DNA of 64,000 nucleotides, from assembly GCA_026003015.1 (NCBI GenBank), contig BPGL01000002.1, forward strand, positions 1-64,000, written 5' to 3'. The notes under the pieces were generated by a model, which had not been told where the DNA came from, did not search any database, and worked only from the letters and a program-made list of their open reading frames with translations. Made by a program: the position numbers and the translations under genes. Of this stretch, positions 17,758 to 26,236 are shown piece by piece (positions within the stretch are counted from its first letter, which is position 1; the number at the start of each line of letters is the position of its first letter). The DNA comes from Actinomycetota bacterium. GTDB lineage: Bacteria; Actinomycetota; UBA4738; HRBIN12.

Positions 17758-20040
17758 TCAGCGCACCGCCGGCTTGGGGAAACGGACCCGGGGCATCCCG
17801 GGCGACATCGACCACTCCTCGACCGGCCAGCGCCGTCGCCGCGCGTAGCGGTACAGCGCCGAGTCGGGGGAGACGGCGACGGGGTTGCCCACCGCCCGAA
17901 GCAGCGGCAGATCGCTGTAGGAGTCCGCGTACGCGTAGGCGTGGCGCAGATCGACCCCCTCCTGCCGGGCGAAGCGCCGCAGCCAGGCGGCTCGAGCCTC
18001 GCCGACGAGCGGCGGGCGGGACAAGAAGCCCGTGTAGCGTCCGTCGCGGACCTCCAGCTCCGCCCCGATCACGAGCTCGAACAGCGGGGCGAACGGACGG
18101 ACGAACGGCTCGGCCGCCGCCGTGATCAGCACGGTCCGGTGCCCCACGGCCCGGTGCTCGCGGACGCGGCGGAGCGCGGCCGCGGAGGCCTTCTGCAGCA
18201 TGAACTCCGCGACGTGCCCGTCGATCAGGCGCCGCACACCCTCGACCGAGGCGCCTTCGTAGCGGCGGAAGAACGTCCGCAGGAAGTCACCCCGGTCGCG
18301 CCGGTCCATCTGCAGGTAGCCGGGGATCCGGCCGAACACGCGGGCGAGCTCGGCCGGCCACTCCGCCGGCTCGAGGTCGGCCAGCCGCGCCCACACGTAG
18401 GACTCGACGACGTTGGAGGCGATGATCGTCCCTTCCATGTCGAAGATCGCCAGGACCGGCTCGTCCCGGCGCTCGATCCGCACGAGCGGCCGGTCCCGCT
18501 CTCGGCGCGACAGCTCGCGCAGCGACCGCGTCACGGCGGGGCAGTGCACGTCCTGCAGGTAGTGCTTCCAGTCGATCGTCGCGACGTCGAAGGGGAAGCG
18601 TGCTCGGTCCTCGAGCGCGAGGCGCCCCCACAGCTCGACGACCCGGTCGTCGGTGTAGACGACCTCGGTCTCGGTGTAGGGGCCGTACAGGTCCGAGTAC
18701 CGCCGCACGAACCGCACCCGCGCCTGGTCGCGATCGACGCGGGACACGGCCTCGCGCATCGCCCGGGACTTCGGCAGGTGGGTGACGACGGCCTCGGCCA
18801 GCTCGGTCAGCCGCTCGGCTCGGCGCAGGAGACGCTCGACCCTGAGGTTCCCCGGGAACGTCCAGGTGGGAACCTTGTGCTCGCCGCGACCCCGCTCCGG
18901 CAGCGGATGGGCCTCGAAGTACTCCCGCACCCACTCGTAGAGCTCGTAGAAGCGCAAGGGGTTGCGGGTCCCGCTCGACACGTTGTAGTGGGCCGCCTCG
19001 CCCGGGCCCGGCGGGTGGGCCGCCACGGCGAGGATCGCGTTCACGACGAAATCGACCGGGATGAGGTCGACGATCCCCTCCGGGATCCCGGGGAACTCGG
19101 GGATCTGCCCCAGCCCGTACGCGCGGATGATCGGATCGGCCATCTTGAACCCGTCGATCCAGCCCGGGTAGGGGTGCAGCAGCGCCGACTCGATGATCGA
19201 GGGGCGCACGATGCTGAGCGAGAGGCCCGCCTCCGCGGCGAGCTCCTCGACCGCGCGCTCCCCGAGCGCCTTCGTGAACGTGTAGACGTCCGGCCAGCCC
19301 AGGGAGCGCGCCCGCGCTCGGCCGTAGTCCGTGAGTCGTCGATCGACCCAGGTCCGTCGGCGCTCCTCGGCGTCGGAGGCAACCGTCAGCGGGCCGGCCC
19401 GCGAGTGCTCCTTCGCGGCCTCGGCCATGAATCGCTCCAGCCGCTCGGGCGTGCGCGAGGCCGCCTCGACCTCGCCGCGCGCTGCAAGCGCGAGCTCCGC
19501 CTCGGCCCTCCAGTCGACGCGGTGCTCGAGCGGCCCCTCGGGGATCACCCCCTTGCGGACGCCGGCGACGTAGGCGGTCGAGACGTGCACGAGCGCCGGT
19601 CGGCTGTGCCGCGTGGCGGCTCGGTAGAGGTTGAGCGCGCCCAGGACGTTCGCCTGGAACGCCTCGTCGATCGGAGGGTCGAAGGTCACGGTCGCGGCCG
19701 AGTGGATCACGACGTCGATCCCCTCCGGCAGCTCCGGCTCGCCCCGCGTGAGGTCACCGTCGACGACCTCGACCCGCGCATCGAGAAGGTCGGCGAGCGC
19801 CCCGGCGGACCCGAGATGGTCCCGCAGCCCGTCGAACGCCGGCTTGCGCACGAGGTGGTGAAGGCGCTCGCGCGGGGACACGCCCTGCTGCGCACGGATC
19901 AGCGCGATCAGGCGGGCCTCCGGCACGTCGCGCAGGAGGCGCTCCAGCAGGACCTGCCCGAGGAAGCCGGTGACCCCGGTCAGGAGGACCCGCCGCCCGG
20001 CCAGAGCCTTCGCGATCGACCCCGTGGGTGCCTCTACCAC
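17758..20040 (-). CDS. Fatty acyl reductase-like SDR fused to HAD-IB phosphatase
   Basis: About 760 residues in two parts. The N-terminal extended-SDR/fatty-acyl-CoA-reductase half has the nucleotide site LLTGVTGFLGQVLLERLL, HVSTAYVAG and catalytic YTFTK, then the NAD-binding-4-type region (SIVRPSIIES, GWIDGF, IPVDFVVNAI). The C-terminal HAD subfamily IB half has DMEGTI (motif I), LITAAAEPF (II) and ADSYSDLPLL (III); the first motif reads DxEGT rather than DxDGT. Likely reduces an acyl thioester to aldehyde or alcohol while the HAD part dephosphorylates a lipid phosphate. GTG 20040 sits seven bases after CATAAT and lies inside an operator; there is no Shine-Dalgarno. First gene of the lipid operon. 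Confidence 0.8.
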   Translation of the reverse strand: MVEAPTGSIAKALAGRRVLLTGVTGFLGQVLLERLLRDVPEARLIALIRAQQGVSPRERLHHLVRKPAFDGLRDHLGSAGALADLLDARVEVVDGDLTRGEPELPEGIDVVIHSAATVTFDPPIDEAFQANVLGALNLYRAATRHSRPALVHVSTAYVAGVRKGVIPEGPLEHRVDWRAEAELALAARGEVEAASRTPERLERFMAEAAKEHSRAGPLTVASDAEERRRTWVDRRLTDYGRARARSLGWPDVYTFTKALGERAVEELAAEAGLSLSIVRPSIIESALLHPYPGWIDGFKMADPIIRAYGLGQIPEFPGIPEGIVDLIPVDFVVNAILAVAAHPPGPGEAAHYNVSSGTRNPLRFYELYEWVREYFEAHPLPERGRGEHKVPTWTFPGNLRVERLLRRAERLTELAEAVVTHLPKSRAMREAVSRVDRDQARVRFVRRYSDLYGPYTETEVVYTDDRVVELWGRLALEDRARFPFDVATIDWKHYLQDVHCPAVTRSLRELSRRERDRPLVRIERRDEPVLAIFDMEGTIIASNVVESYVWARLADLEPAEWPAELARVFGRIPGYLQMDRRDRGDFLRTFFRRYEGASVEGVRRLIDGHVAEFMLQKASAAALRRVREHRAVGHRTVLITAAAEPFVRPFAPLFELVIGAELEVRDGRYTGFLSRPPLVGEARAAWLRRFARQEGVDLRHAYAYADSYSDLPLLRAVGNPVAVSPDSALYRYARRRRWPVEEWSMSPGMPRVRFPKPAVR

Positions 20041-20077
20041 GCGGTAGATTATGCGGTCTCTACCGGTCGGTAGACAA
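20033..20077 (-). promoter_or_regulatory. Lipid-operon promoter with two identical TetR-type operators
   Basis: Minus-strand promoter: -35 TTGTCT (20077-20072), 18-bp spacer, -10 CATAAT (20053-20048), then seven bases to GTG 20040. Two copies of the inverted repeat TCTACC-N4-GGTAGA lie on it: 20059-20074 within the spacer and 20033-20048 overlapping the -10 edge, transcription start and start codon. The centres are 26 bp apart. This is a classic steric-repression arrangement, and the TetR gene at the operon's end is the obvious candidate. Confidence 0.7.
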
Positions 20078-20288
20078 GACCGGGTGAGCCGGCGCGCTCG
20101 CCGATCGCCGGCCCCGGCCTCCGCCCCCCAGCGACGCCGACCGCCCCCGGCCCCCTCGCGTTGCTCGGAGGCGAACCACCCGTTCGGGCTGGCCCCCTCC
20201 TCGTGGCCTGGGCTCAATCGGTGCGCCACCTGCGTCGATGCGTCCTACGGAGCGCGGGGGGCGGCCCCCGCGCGGGCGAGGTGAGCCG
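20078..20288. other. Intergenic region before the GGDEF gene
   Basis: About 210 bp of very GC-rich DNA between the lipid-operon promoter and the diguanylate cyclase gene. No further gene, repeat or hairpin was recognised. It ends in CGAGGTGAG, a plausible ribosome-binding site for ATG 20289. Confidence 0.4.
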
Positions 20289-21632
20289 ATGTCGCTTCGG
20301 CACAAACTGATGGCGGTGCTCGCGATCCCCGCGATCGTGCTCATCGCGGCCACGGCGCTGAGCTACCAGACGAACCGCTGGCGGGTCGAGGCGACCCGGC
20401 TGCTCCAGCGGACCTACGAGATCCGCAGCGCCATCGACCTCCTCGTCTCGGACCTCGTCGCCGCGGAGGCGGCGGTGCGCGGCTACCTCCTGACGAGCGA
20501 CCCGGGCATGCTGCACCCGTACGTGCAGGCCCGCTCGTCGATCCCCCGCCATCTCGACGAGCTCGGCGGGCTCGTGACCGACCCCGAGGCCGCGCGCCTC
20601 GTTCGCCAGCTCGCCGACCACGCGAACCTGCGCCTGAGCAAGTTCGCCGACCAGCTCGCCCGTTCCCCTGCGATCCAGGGGGATCGCGCCGAGGTGATGG
20701 CCCTTGCCAAGGAGGGGGAGGTCACGATGCGCTACGTCCTCGGCCTCGCGGAGACGCTCCGCGAGCGCGAGGACCGAGCGCTCGAGGAACGCGCAGCGAG
20801 CCTCGCGCGGGCCGAGCGGCAGGCGTTCTTCATCCGGATGGTCGGCCTGCCGGCCGGTCTCGTGCTCGCCGGGGTGATCGTCGCCCTGTTCGCGGGTCGA
20901 CTCGTTCGGCGGATCGAGATCTTGAGCGAGAACACGAGACGGCTGGAGCAGGGCCTGCCGCTCGTCGAGGGCAAGCGGAGCCGTGACGAGCTCGGCGCAC
21001 TCGAGCGAGCCGTCCTGGAAACCGGCACGCGGGTCCAGGAGCTCCAGGCCGAGCTGCAGCGGCTCGCAACCGTCGATCCGCTGACGGGCCTGGCGAACCG
21101 CCGCGGGTTCGTCCAGGCGGCCGAGCTCCGTCTCGATCTCGCCCGCCGCGACCGACGCCCCCTGGCGCTCGTGTTCGTCGATGCGGACGGCCTCAAGCAC
21201 GTCAACGACTCGCTCGGCCACGCGGTCGGCGACGAGCTGCTGCAGGAGATCGCCGCGTTGCTGCGCGACACGTTCCGGTCCTCCGACCTTCCCGCGCGCC
21301 TCGGGGGCGACGAGTTCTGCGTCCTCGTCTCGGCGGAGACCGAGGAGGGCATCGCGAAGGCGGTCGAGCGGTTCACCGCCGCGATCGAGCGATCCAACAA
21401 CCTGCCCGGACGCGCCTACCGGCTCGCCGCCTCGATCGGCGTCGCTCGGTTCGACCCGGTGAGCGACCGGACCATCGACCAGTTGATCGCCCGGGCGGAC
21501 ATGCTGATGTACCAGGAGAAGCGGGCGAAGGCGATGGCCCGCGCGACGGGGTCCGGGCCCACGCCGATCGCGAACCCGACGGCGCCGGCTGTCGACGGAA
21601 CCGTCACGGCCAGCGCGCGGCCGGCGCCCTGA
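20289..21632 (+). CDS. CHASE3-like sensor diguanylate cyclase (GGDEF)
   Basis: 447 residues. A membrane span (~8-27), an extracytoplasmic helical CHASE3-like sensor (~35-185, LVAAEAAVRGYLLTSDP), a second span (~187-210), a short HAMP-like linker (RLVRRIEILSENTRRLEQG), then a GGDEF domain with DPLTGLANRRGF, DADGLKHVNDSLGHAVGD and active-site LGGDEF. Likely makes cyclic di-GMP from two GTP in response to an external signal. No RxxD inhibitory site sits five residues before GGDEF. No partner sensor gene is adjacent. Confidence 0.9.
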   Translation: MSLRHKLMAVLAIPAIVLIAATALSYQTNRWRVEATRLLQRTYEIRSAIDLLVSDLVAAEAAVRGYLLTSDPGMLHPYVQARSSIPRHLDELGGLVTDPEAARLVRQLADHANLRLSKFADQLARSPAIQGDRAEVMALAKEGEVTMRYVLGLAETLREREDRALEERAASLARAERQAFFIRMVGLPAGLVLAGVIVALFAGRLVRRIEILSENTRRLEQGLPLVEGKRSRDELGALERAVLETGTRVQELQAELQRLATVDPLTGLANRRGFVQAAELRLDLARRDRRPLALVFVDADGLKHVNDSLGHAVGDELLQEIAALLRDTFRSSDLPARLGGDEFCVLVSAETEEGIAKAVERFTAAIERSNNLPGRAYRLAASIGVARFDPVSDRTIDQLIARADMLMYQEKRAKAMARATGSGPTPIANPTAPAVDGTVTASARPAP

Positions 21633-21660
21633 TCGCCCAGCCCCTAGACTCGCCCGGCGG

Positions 21661-22155
21661 ATGACCGCCAGGATCGAGGTTCGGATGGCCCGCGCGGAGG
21701 ACTGGCCCGCCGTCGCCGGGCTGCTCGTCGAGCTCGGCCGAGGGGTGGCCGCCGGCACGGCCGACGACCCGGTGCACCGGATGCAGTTCGCAGGACATCT
21801 GCGGAACATCGCGACCGTCACCCTCGTCGCCGAAGCGGACGGGGAGGTCGTCGGCGTCATCGACATGGAGTACCACCAGCGCCTCGGCGACCATCGGCCG
21901 CAGGCCCGCGTGAACGACCTCGTCGTCGCGGACCGGGCCCGCGGGCGGGGGGCGGGCGCGGCGCTCCTGCACCGCGCCGAGGAGCTCGCCCGCAAGCGGG
22001 GGTGTTTCCGGATGACCCTCGTCACGGCCGCCTGGCGCGAGCGGGCGATCGCCTTCTACGAGCGCGAGGGGTTCCAGGACTACGGGCGGTGGCTCGTCAA
22101 ACCGCTCGCCCCGGACGTGAGGCCCGGCGGCGAGCCGATCCGCGACGACACCTGA
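21661..22155 (+). CDS. GNAT-family N-acetyltransferase
   Basis: 164 residues with the GNAT acetyl-CoA motif A VNDLVVADRARGRGAGAALL (R/Q-x-x-G-x-G/A) and motif B around TLVTAAWRERAIAFYEREGF. ATG 21661 lies ten bases after TAGACT, so probably leaderless. The acceptor substrate is not predictable. It is 28 bp downstream of the GGDEF gene but has its own promoter. Confidence 0.88.
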   Translation: MTARIEVRMARAEDWPAVAGLLVELGRGVAAGTADDPVHRMQFAGHLRNIATVTLVAEADGEVVGVIDMEYHQRLGDHRPQARVNDLVVADRARGRGAGAALLHRAEELARKRGCFRMTLVTAAWRERAIAFYEREGFQDYGRWLVKPLAPDVRPGGEPIRDDT

Positions 22156-22185
22156 GGCGGCCGCGCGCGGCCCGTGACCCGGCCC

Positions 22186-23217
22186 TCAGCGACCGATCAA
22201 CCGCTCCGCGATGAGTACGGCGTCGAGCGCCGCGCCGAGCCGCAGGTTGTCCGCGCAGGCGAACAGCGCAAGGGCGTCGGGGCGGTCGGGGATCCGGCGG
22301 ATCCGCCCGACGAGGGCCACGTCGAGCCCGGCGGCTTCGAGCGGCGTCGGGACCACGCCCGAGGCCGGATCGTCGCGCACCTCCACCGCGGGAGCCCTGG
22401 CGAGCACCGCGCGAGCCTCATCGGGGTCGATCGGCCGCCCGAAGGTCGCAACGATCGACACCGCGTGCCCGACGATCGTCGGCACCCGCACGCTCGTCGC
22501 GACGACGGGCAGATCCGGCAGGCCGAGGATCTTGCGCGGCTCCGCCATCATCTTCGCCTCCTCGCCCGTGAAGCCCGACGGCTCGATGTCGCCGATCCTC
22601 GGAACGACGTTGTAGGCGATCGTCGTCCCGACGACCTCGCCGACCGGCAGCGTGGCCGGGTCGGGGCGCGCGAGCGAGGCCTCGTCGCCGCGCAGCTTCT
22701 CGATCTGCTCGATGAGCTCGCGGACCCCCCGCTGCCCCGCGCCGCTGACCGACTGGTAGCTCGAGAGCACGAGCGAGCGCAGCCCGGCCGCCCGGTGCAG
22801 CGGCGCCACGGCGAGCATCGCCGTGATCGTCGTGCAGTTGGGGACCGCGACGATCCGCGACGGCGGCGGCGTCTCGAGCACCTCCGGATTCACCGGTGGG
22901 ATCGCGAGCGGGACGTCGGGGTCCATCCGAAACGCGCTCGAGTTGTCGATGCACACCGTCCCGGCAGCGGCGATCTCGCGCAGGAACGCCCGCGCGGTCG
23001 ATGCGCCCGCGGAGGCGAAGGCGAGGTCGAACCCGCGCACAGCCTCGACCGAGAGCTCTTGGACCTCGTGGTCCTCGCCGCGGAACGGCACCCGCCGGCC
23101 GGCGCTGCGCGCCGACGCGAGCGGCAGGAAGCGGTCGACCGGGAACGCCCGCTCCTCAAGGATCCGGGTCATCTCGCGCCCGACGGCCCCGGTGGCTCCG
23201 ATCACGGCGACGTCCAT
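22186..23217 (-). CDS. asd: Aspartate-semialdehyde dehydrogenase
   Basis: Second step of the aspartate pathway to lysine, threonine and methionine: NADPH reduction of aspartyl phosphate. 343 residues: NADP site VAVIGATGAVGREM, SAGRR phosphate loop, active Cys128 in VPNCTT, SYQSVSGAGQRG, and catalytic His in VRVPTIVGHAVS. ATG 23217 has TAGCGT ten bases upstream, giving its own leaderless promoter although lysC and a small gene lie upstream on the same strand. Confidence 0.95.
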   Translation of the reverse strand: MDVAVIGATGAVGREMTRILEERAFPVDRFLPLASARSAGRRVPFRGEDHEVQELSVEAVRGFDLAFASAGASTARAFLREIAAAGTVCIDNSSAFRMDPDVPLAIPPVNPEVLETPPPSRIVAVPNCTTITAMLAVAPLHRAAGLRSLVLSSYQSVSGAGQRGVRELIEQIEKLRGDEASLARPDPATLPVGEVVGTTIAYNVVPRIGDIEPSGFTGEEAKMMAEPRKILGLPDLPVVATSVRVPTIVGHAVSIVATFGRPIDPDEARAVLARAPAVEVRDDPASGVVPTPLEAAGLDVALVGRIRRIPDRPDALALFACADNLRLGAALDAVLIAERLIGR

Positions 23218-23266
23218 CGCGCCGTCCACGCTACCAGCGGGCGAGCGCCCGTCCCGGGAGCCGCGC

Positions 23267-23911
23267 TCAGGCGAACCGCCAGGACCGCAGGAAGGTTTCG
23301 AAGGCGCCGATGTGCTCGTCGAAGGCCGCCTCGTCGTCGGCGAAGCGGACCCGCCAGGCGAGCTCGTCCACGACCACGACCACGTCGCGCACGCGGATCG
23401 CGTCGCCGAGGGGCGAGGTGGCCCGCGCCTCCCACCACAGGGCCAGCTCGCCGCCGACGCGGATCGACGCGGGATCCCCAACCTCGTAGCCCGTCCCCTC
23501 CTCGAGCGAGCGGACCTCCGCCGCCACGTCGTCGAGCGAGCGACCCACGGTCTCCACCGCTTGGACGTGGATGACGGCCGCGGCGTCGGGCAGCCAGAAC
23601 CGATCCACCGTGCCGCCGTCCGCGGGCTCGGCTCGCCACCCCTCCGGCGGCCGGACGCAGTAGCCGAACCGGGCGGACCGGAAGGGCACGCCCGCACAAC
23701 GATCGGACCTCGCCACCGACCACACGACCCCGGCGCTCCCGACGAGCATGACCGCCAGGACGATCCCCACCGCGATCCACCGGCGCCGGGACGGCCGCGA
23801 CCGAGCGCCCGCCTCCTCCGTCTGCGGCGAGGCCGTCGGCGGCGGGTGGGTCGCCGACGGCGCGGGCCCCTCGGGGGCGGGCGGGACCGGTGGCGGCGGA
23901 AGCGTCGTCAC
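23267..23911 (-). CDS. Single-pass membrane protein, function unknown
   Basis: 214 residues from GTG 23911. A Pro/Thr-rich cytoplasmic N-terminus ([16 protein letters not shown]), one membrane span ([20 protein letters not shown], ~50-69), then an extracytoplasmic domain with two cysteines ([18 protein letters not shown]) and no recognised motif. Its GTG overlaps the lysC stop (GTGA), showing translational coupling. It sits between lysC and asd, where actinobacteria normally have nothing. The outer domain resembles small secreted lipid- or ligand-binding folds only in composition. Confidence 0.7.
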   Translation of the reverse strand: MTTLPPPPVPPAPEGPAPSATHPPPTASPQTEEAGARSRPSRRRWIAVGIVLAVMLVGSAGVVWSVARSDRCAGVPFRSARFGYCVRPPEGWRAEPADGGTVDRFWLPDAAAVIHVQAVETVGRSLDDVAAEVRSLEEGTGYEVGDPASIRVGGELALWWEARATSPLGDAIRVRDVVVVVDELAWRVRFADDEAAFDEHIGAFETFLRSWRFA

Positions 23912-25149
23912 GCCCTCGAGCTGTCTGAGCTTTGCTCCTCGTCCAGCCCGAAGCGTGCGTGGACGGTGCGCAGAGCGCGCTCGCCGTCGTCCTGGCGGAT
24001 CACGCACGAGATCCGGATCGGCGAGGTCGAGATCATCTCGATGTTGATCGCCTCGCCGGCCAGCGCGTCGAACATGTCCGCCGCGACGCCGGGGTGCGAC
24101 CTCATCCCCGCGCCCACGAGCGAGAGCTTCGCGATCCCCTCGTCGATCGAGAACCGGTCGGTCCCGATCTCGGCGGTGATCCGCTCCAGGACCCCGCGGA
24201 GCTTCGGGGCGTCCTCCCTTGGGGCCGTGAAGGACAGGTCGGTGACGCCCTCGTGCGAGACGTTCTGCACGATCATGTCGATGTTGATCCCTTCCGCGGC
24301 GATCGCCTTGAACACCCGCGCAGCCACGCCGGGGCGGTCCGGGACCCGCTCGAGCGTGACCTTCACCTCGTCGGTGTCCAGCGCCGCGCCCGAGATCATC
24401 ACGCCTTCCATCGATCCGTCGACCTCCTCCACCCAGGTCCCCGGCTGATCGTCGAACGAGGAGCGTACGTGCAGGCGCACGCCGTGCCGACGCGCGAACT
24501 CGACCGACCGTGCCTGCAGGACGCGAGCGCCCGCGGCCGCGAGCTCCAGCATCTCGTCATAGCTCAGACGGTCAACCTTGCGCGCCGTCGGCACGATCCG
24601 CGGATCGGCCGTGAACACCCCCGGCACATCGGTGTAGATCTCGCACACGTCGGCACCGATCGCGGCGGCCATCGCTACCGCGGTGAGGTCCGACCCACCC
24701 CGACCGAGCGTCGTGATCTCGTAGGCGCTCGAGAGCCCCTGGAAGCCGGCCAGCACGACCACGGAGCCGGCCTCGAGCGCCTCGAGCACCCGCTTGGGCC
24801 GGATCTCCACGATCTTCGCCGCGCCGTGCTGCGTATCGGTGATGATGCCGGCCTGTGAGCCCGTGTAGCTCGCCGCACGGCAGCCGCGCGCGTTGATCGC
24901 GATCCCGAGCAGCGACATCGCGATCCGCTCGCCGGCCGTCAGCAGCATGTCGAGCTCCCGTGGGTCCGGAAGGTCGGTGATCTGCGAGGCCATCGCGAGC
25001 AGCTCGTCGGTGGTGTCGCCCATCGCCGACACGACGACGACCACGTCGTGGCCCTGCTCACGGGCACGCACGACCCGATCGGCGACCGCCTGGATCCGCT
25101 CGACCGTGGCGACCGAAGAGCCGCCGTACTTCTGCACGACGATCGACAC
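23908..25149 (-). CDS. lysC: Aspartate kinase
   Basis: Phosphorylates aspartate, committing it to lysine, threonine, methionine and isoleucine synthesis; usually feedback-inhibited through its ACT domains. 413 residues: [15 protein letters not shown] at the start, [26 protein letters not shown] and [15 protein letters not shown], then two C-terminal ACT domains ([37 protein letters not shown]). GTG 25149 gives the conserved N-terminus. Its stop overlaps the next gene's start (GTGA). Confidence 0.96.
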   Translation of the reverse strand: MSIVVQKYGGSSVATVERIQAVADRVVRAREQGHDVVVVVSAMGDTTDELLAMASQITDLPDPRELDMLLTAGERIAMSLLGIAINARGCRAASYTGSQAGIITDTQHGAAKIVEIRPKRVLEALEAGSVVVLAGFQGLSSAYEITTLGRGGSDLTAVAMAAAIGADVCEIYTDVPGVFTADPRIVPTARKVDRLSYDEMLELAAAGARVLQARSVEFARRHGVRLHVRSSFDDQPGTWVEEVDGSMEGVMISGAALDTDEVKVTLERVPDRPGVAARVFKAIAAEGINIDMIVQNVSHEGVTDLSFTAPREDAPKLRGVLERITAEIGTDRFSIDEGIAKLSLVGAGMRSHPGVAADMFDALAGEAINIEMISTSPIRISCVIRQDDGERALRTVHARFGLDEEQSSDSSRA

Positions 25150-25212
25150 AGGTCCGCTCTTCCGTCCGCTCCTCGGGGTCGGGCCAAGTGTAGCCGCGAC
25201 TACCATGCGGCC

Positions 25213-26232
25213 ATGCGAGCGTGGGTGCTGCGCGACACACGGGGACCGGCCTCCTACGCGCTCGAGCGCGTCGAGGACCCCGAGCCGGGGCCGGGCGAGG
25301 TCCGCGTGCGCCTGCGGGCGAGCGCGCTCAACCACCTGGATCTCTGGGTCGCCCACGGGCTGCCGCGTCCGCCCTGCCTGCCCCACGTGTCGGGGGCCGA
25401 CGGCGCTGGCGTGGTGGAGCTCGTCGGGGAGGAGGTCCTGACGCCCCGACCCGGCGACGAGGTCGTGATCGACCCCGCCACCTCGTGCGGAGCCTGCGCC
25501 GCCTGCGCGAACGGTGCCGTCCCCTTCTGCGGGGAGTTCAGGATCGTGGGTGAGCACCGCTGGGGCACGCACGCCGAGGCCGTGGTCGTCCCCGCGACGA
25601 ACGCCGTGGCGAAGCCCCCGACGCTGGGCTGGGAGGAGGCTGCCGCGTTCGGCCTCGTCGTGAGCTCCGCGGTCAGGATGGCACGGCGCGCGCGGATCGG
25701 CGCCGGCGACCGCGTGCTCGTCGTGGGCGTCGGCGGCGGCAGCGCCACGGCCGCGTTCCTCGTCGCCCGCGCCCTCGGCGCGGAGGTCCTGGCGACCTCC
25801 ACCCGTCCGCAGGCCCGTGCCTGGGCGAGCGCTCACGGCGCCGCGGCGACCTTCGACTCGGCCGGCCCCTTCGACGAGGAGGTCCGCGCGGCCACCGACG
25901 GCCGCGGGGTCGACGTCGTCGTGGACAACGTAGGGACGGCGACCTTCGAGCGGTCGCTGAGGGCGCTCGCGCGCGGCGGGCGCCTCGTGACGAACGGGAG
26001 CACGAGCGGGCGCACCGCTGAGCTGCACCTGCCCACGCTCTTCTGGCGCCAGCTCGAGGTGATCGGAGCCACGATGAACGATCACGAGGAGTTCCGCGAG
26101 GGCGTTCGGCTCGTCGAGGCGGGCGACGTCCGGATCCCGGTCGAGCGCACGGTCCCCTTCGAGGAGCTGCCGCGGGCGATCGAGCTCCTCGAGGCGGGCG
26201 GGCAGATCGGCAAGCTCGTCCTGGCCCGCTGA
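25213..26232 (+). CDS. Zinc-binding dehydrogenase / quinone oxidoreductase (MDR)
   Basis: 339 residues, medium-chain reductase fold: [13 protein letters not shown], the Cys-rich structural zinc loop ([18 protein letters not shown], ~94-111), and cofactor motif [18 protein letters not shown] 25213 follows TACCAT by six bases (leaderless). Divergent from lysC. Probably an NADPH-dependent alcohol/enone reductase; substrate unknown. Confidence 0.85.
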   Translation: MRAWVLRDTRGPASYALERVEDPEPGPGEVRVRLRASALNHLDLWVAHGLPRPPCLPHVSGADGAGVVELVGEEVLTPRPGDEVVIDPATSCGACAACANGAVPFCGEFRIVGEHRWGTHAEAVVVPATNAVAKPPTLGWEEAAAFGLVVSSAVRMARRARIGAGDRVLVVGVGGGSATAAFLVARALGAEVLATSTRPQARAWASAHGAAATFDSAGPFDEEVRAATDGRGVDVVVDNVGTATFERSLRALARGGRLVTNGSTSGRTAELHLPTLFWRQLEVIGATMNDHEEFREGVRLVEAGDVRIPVERTVPFEELPRAIELLEAGGQIGKLVLAR

Positions 26233-26236
26233 AGGC

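Noticed and set aside
15859-20073. Another very long plus-strand frame opposite the lipid operon
   Set aside because: Low-complexity His/Arg/Asp composition and no motif; the minus-strand genes carry clear catalytic motifs.
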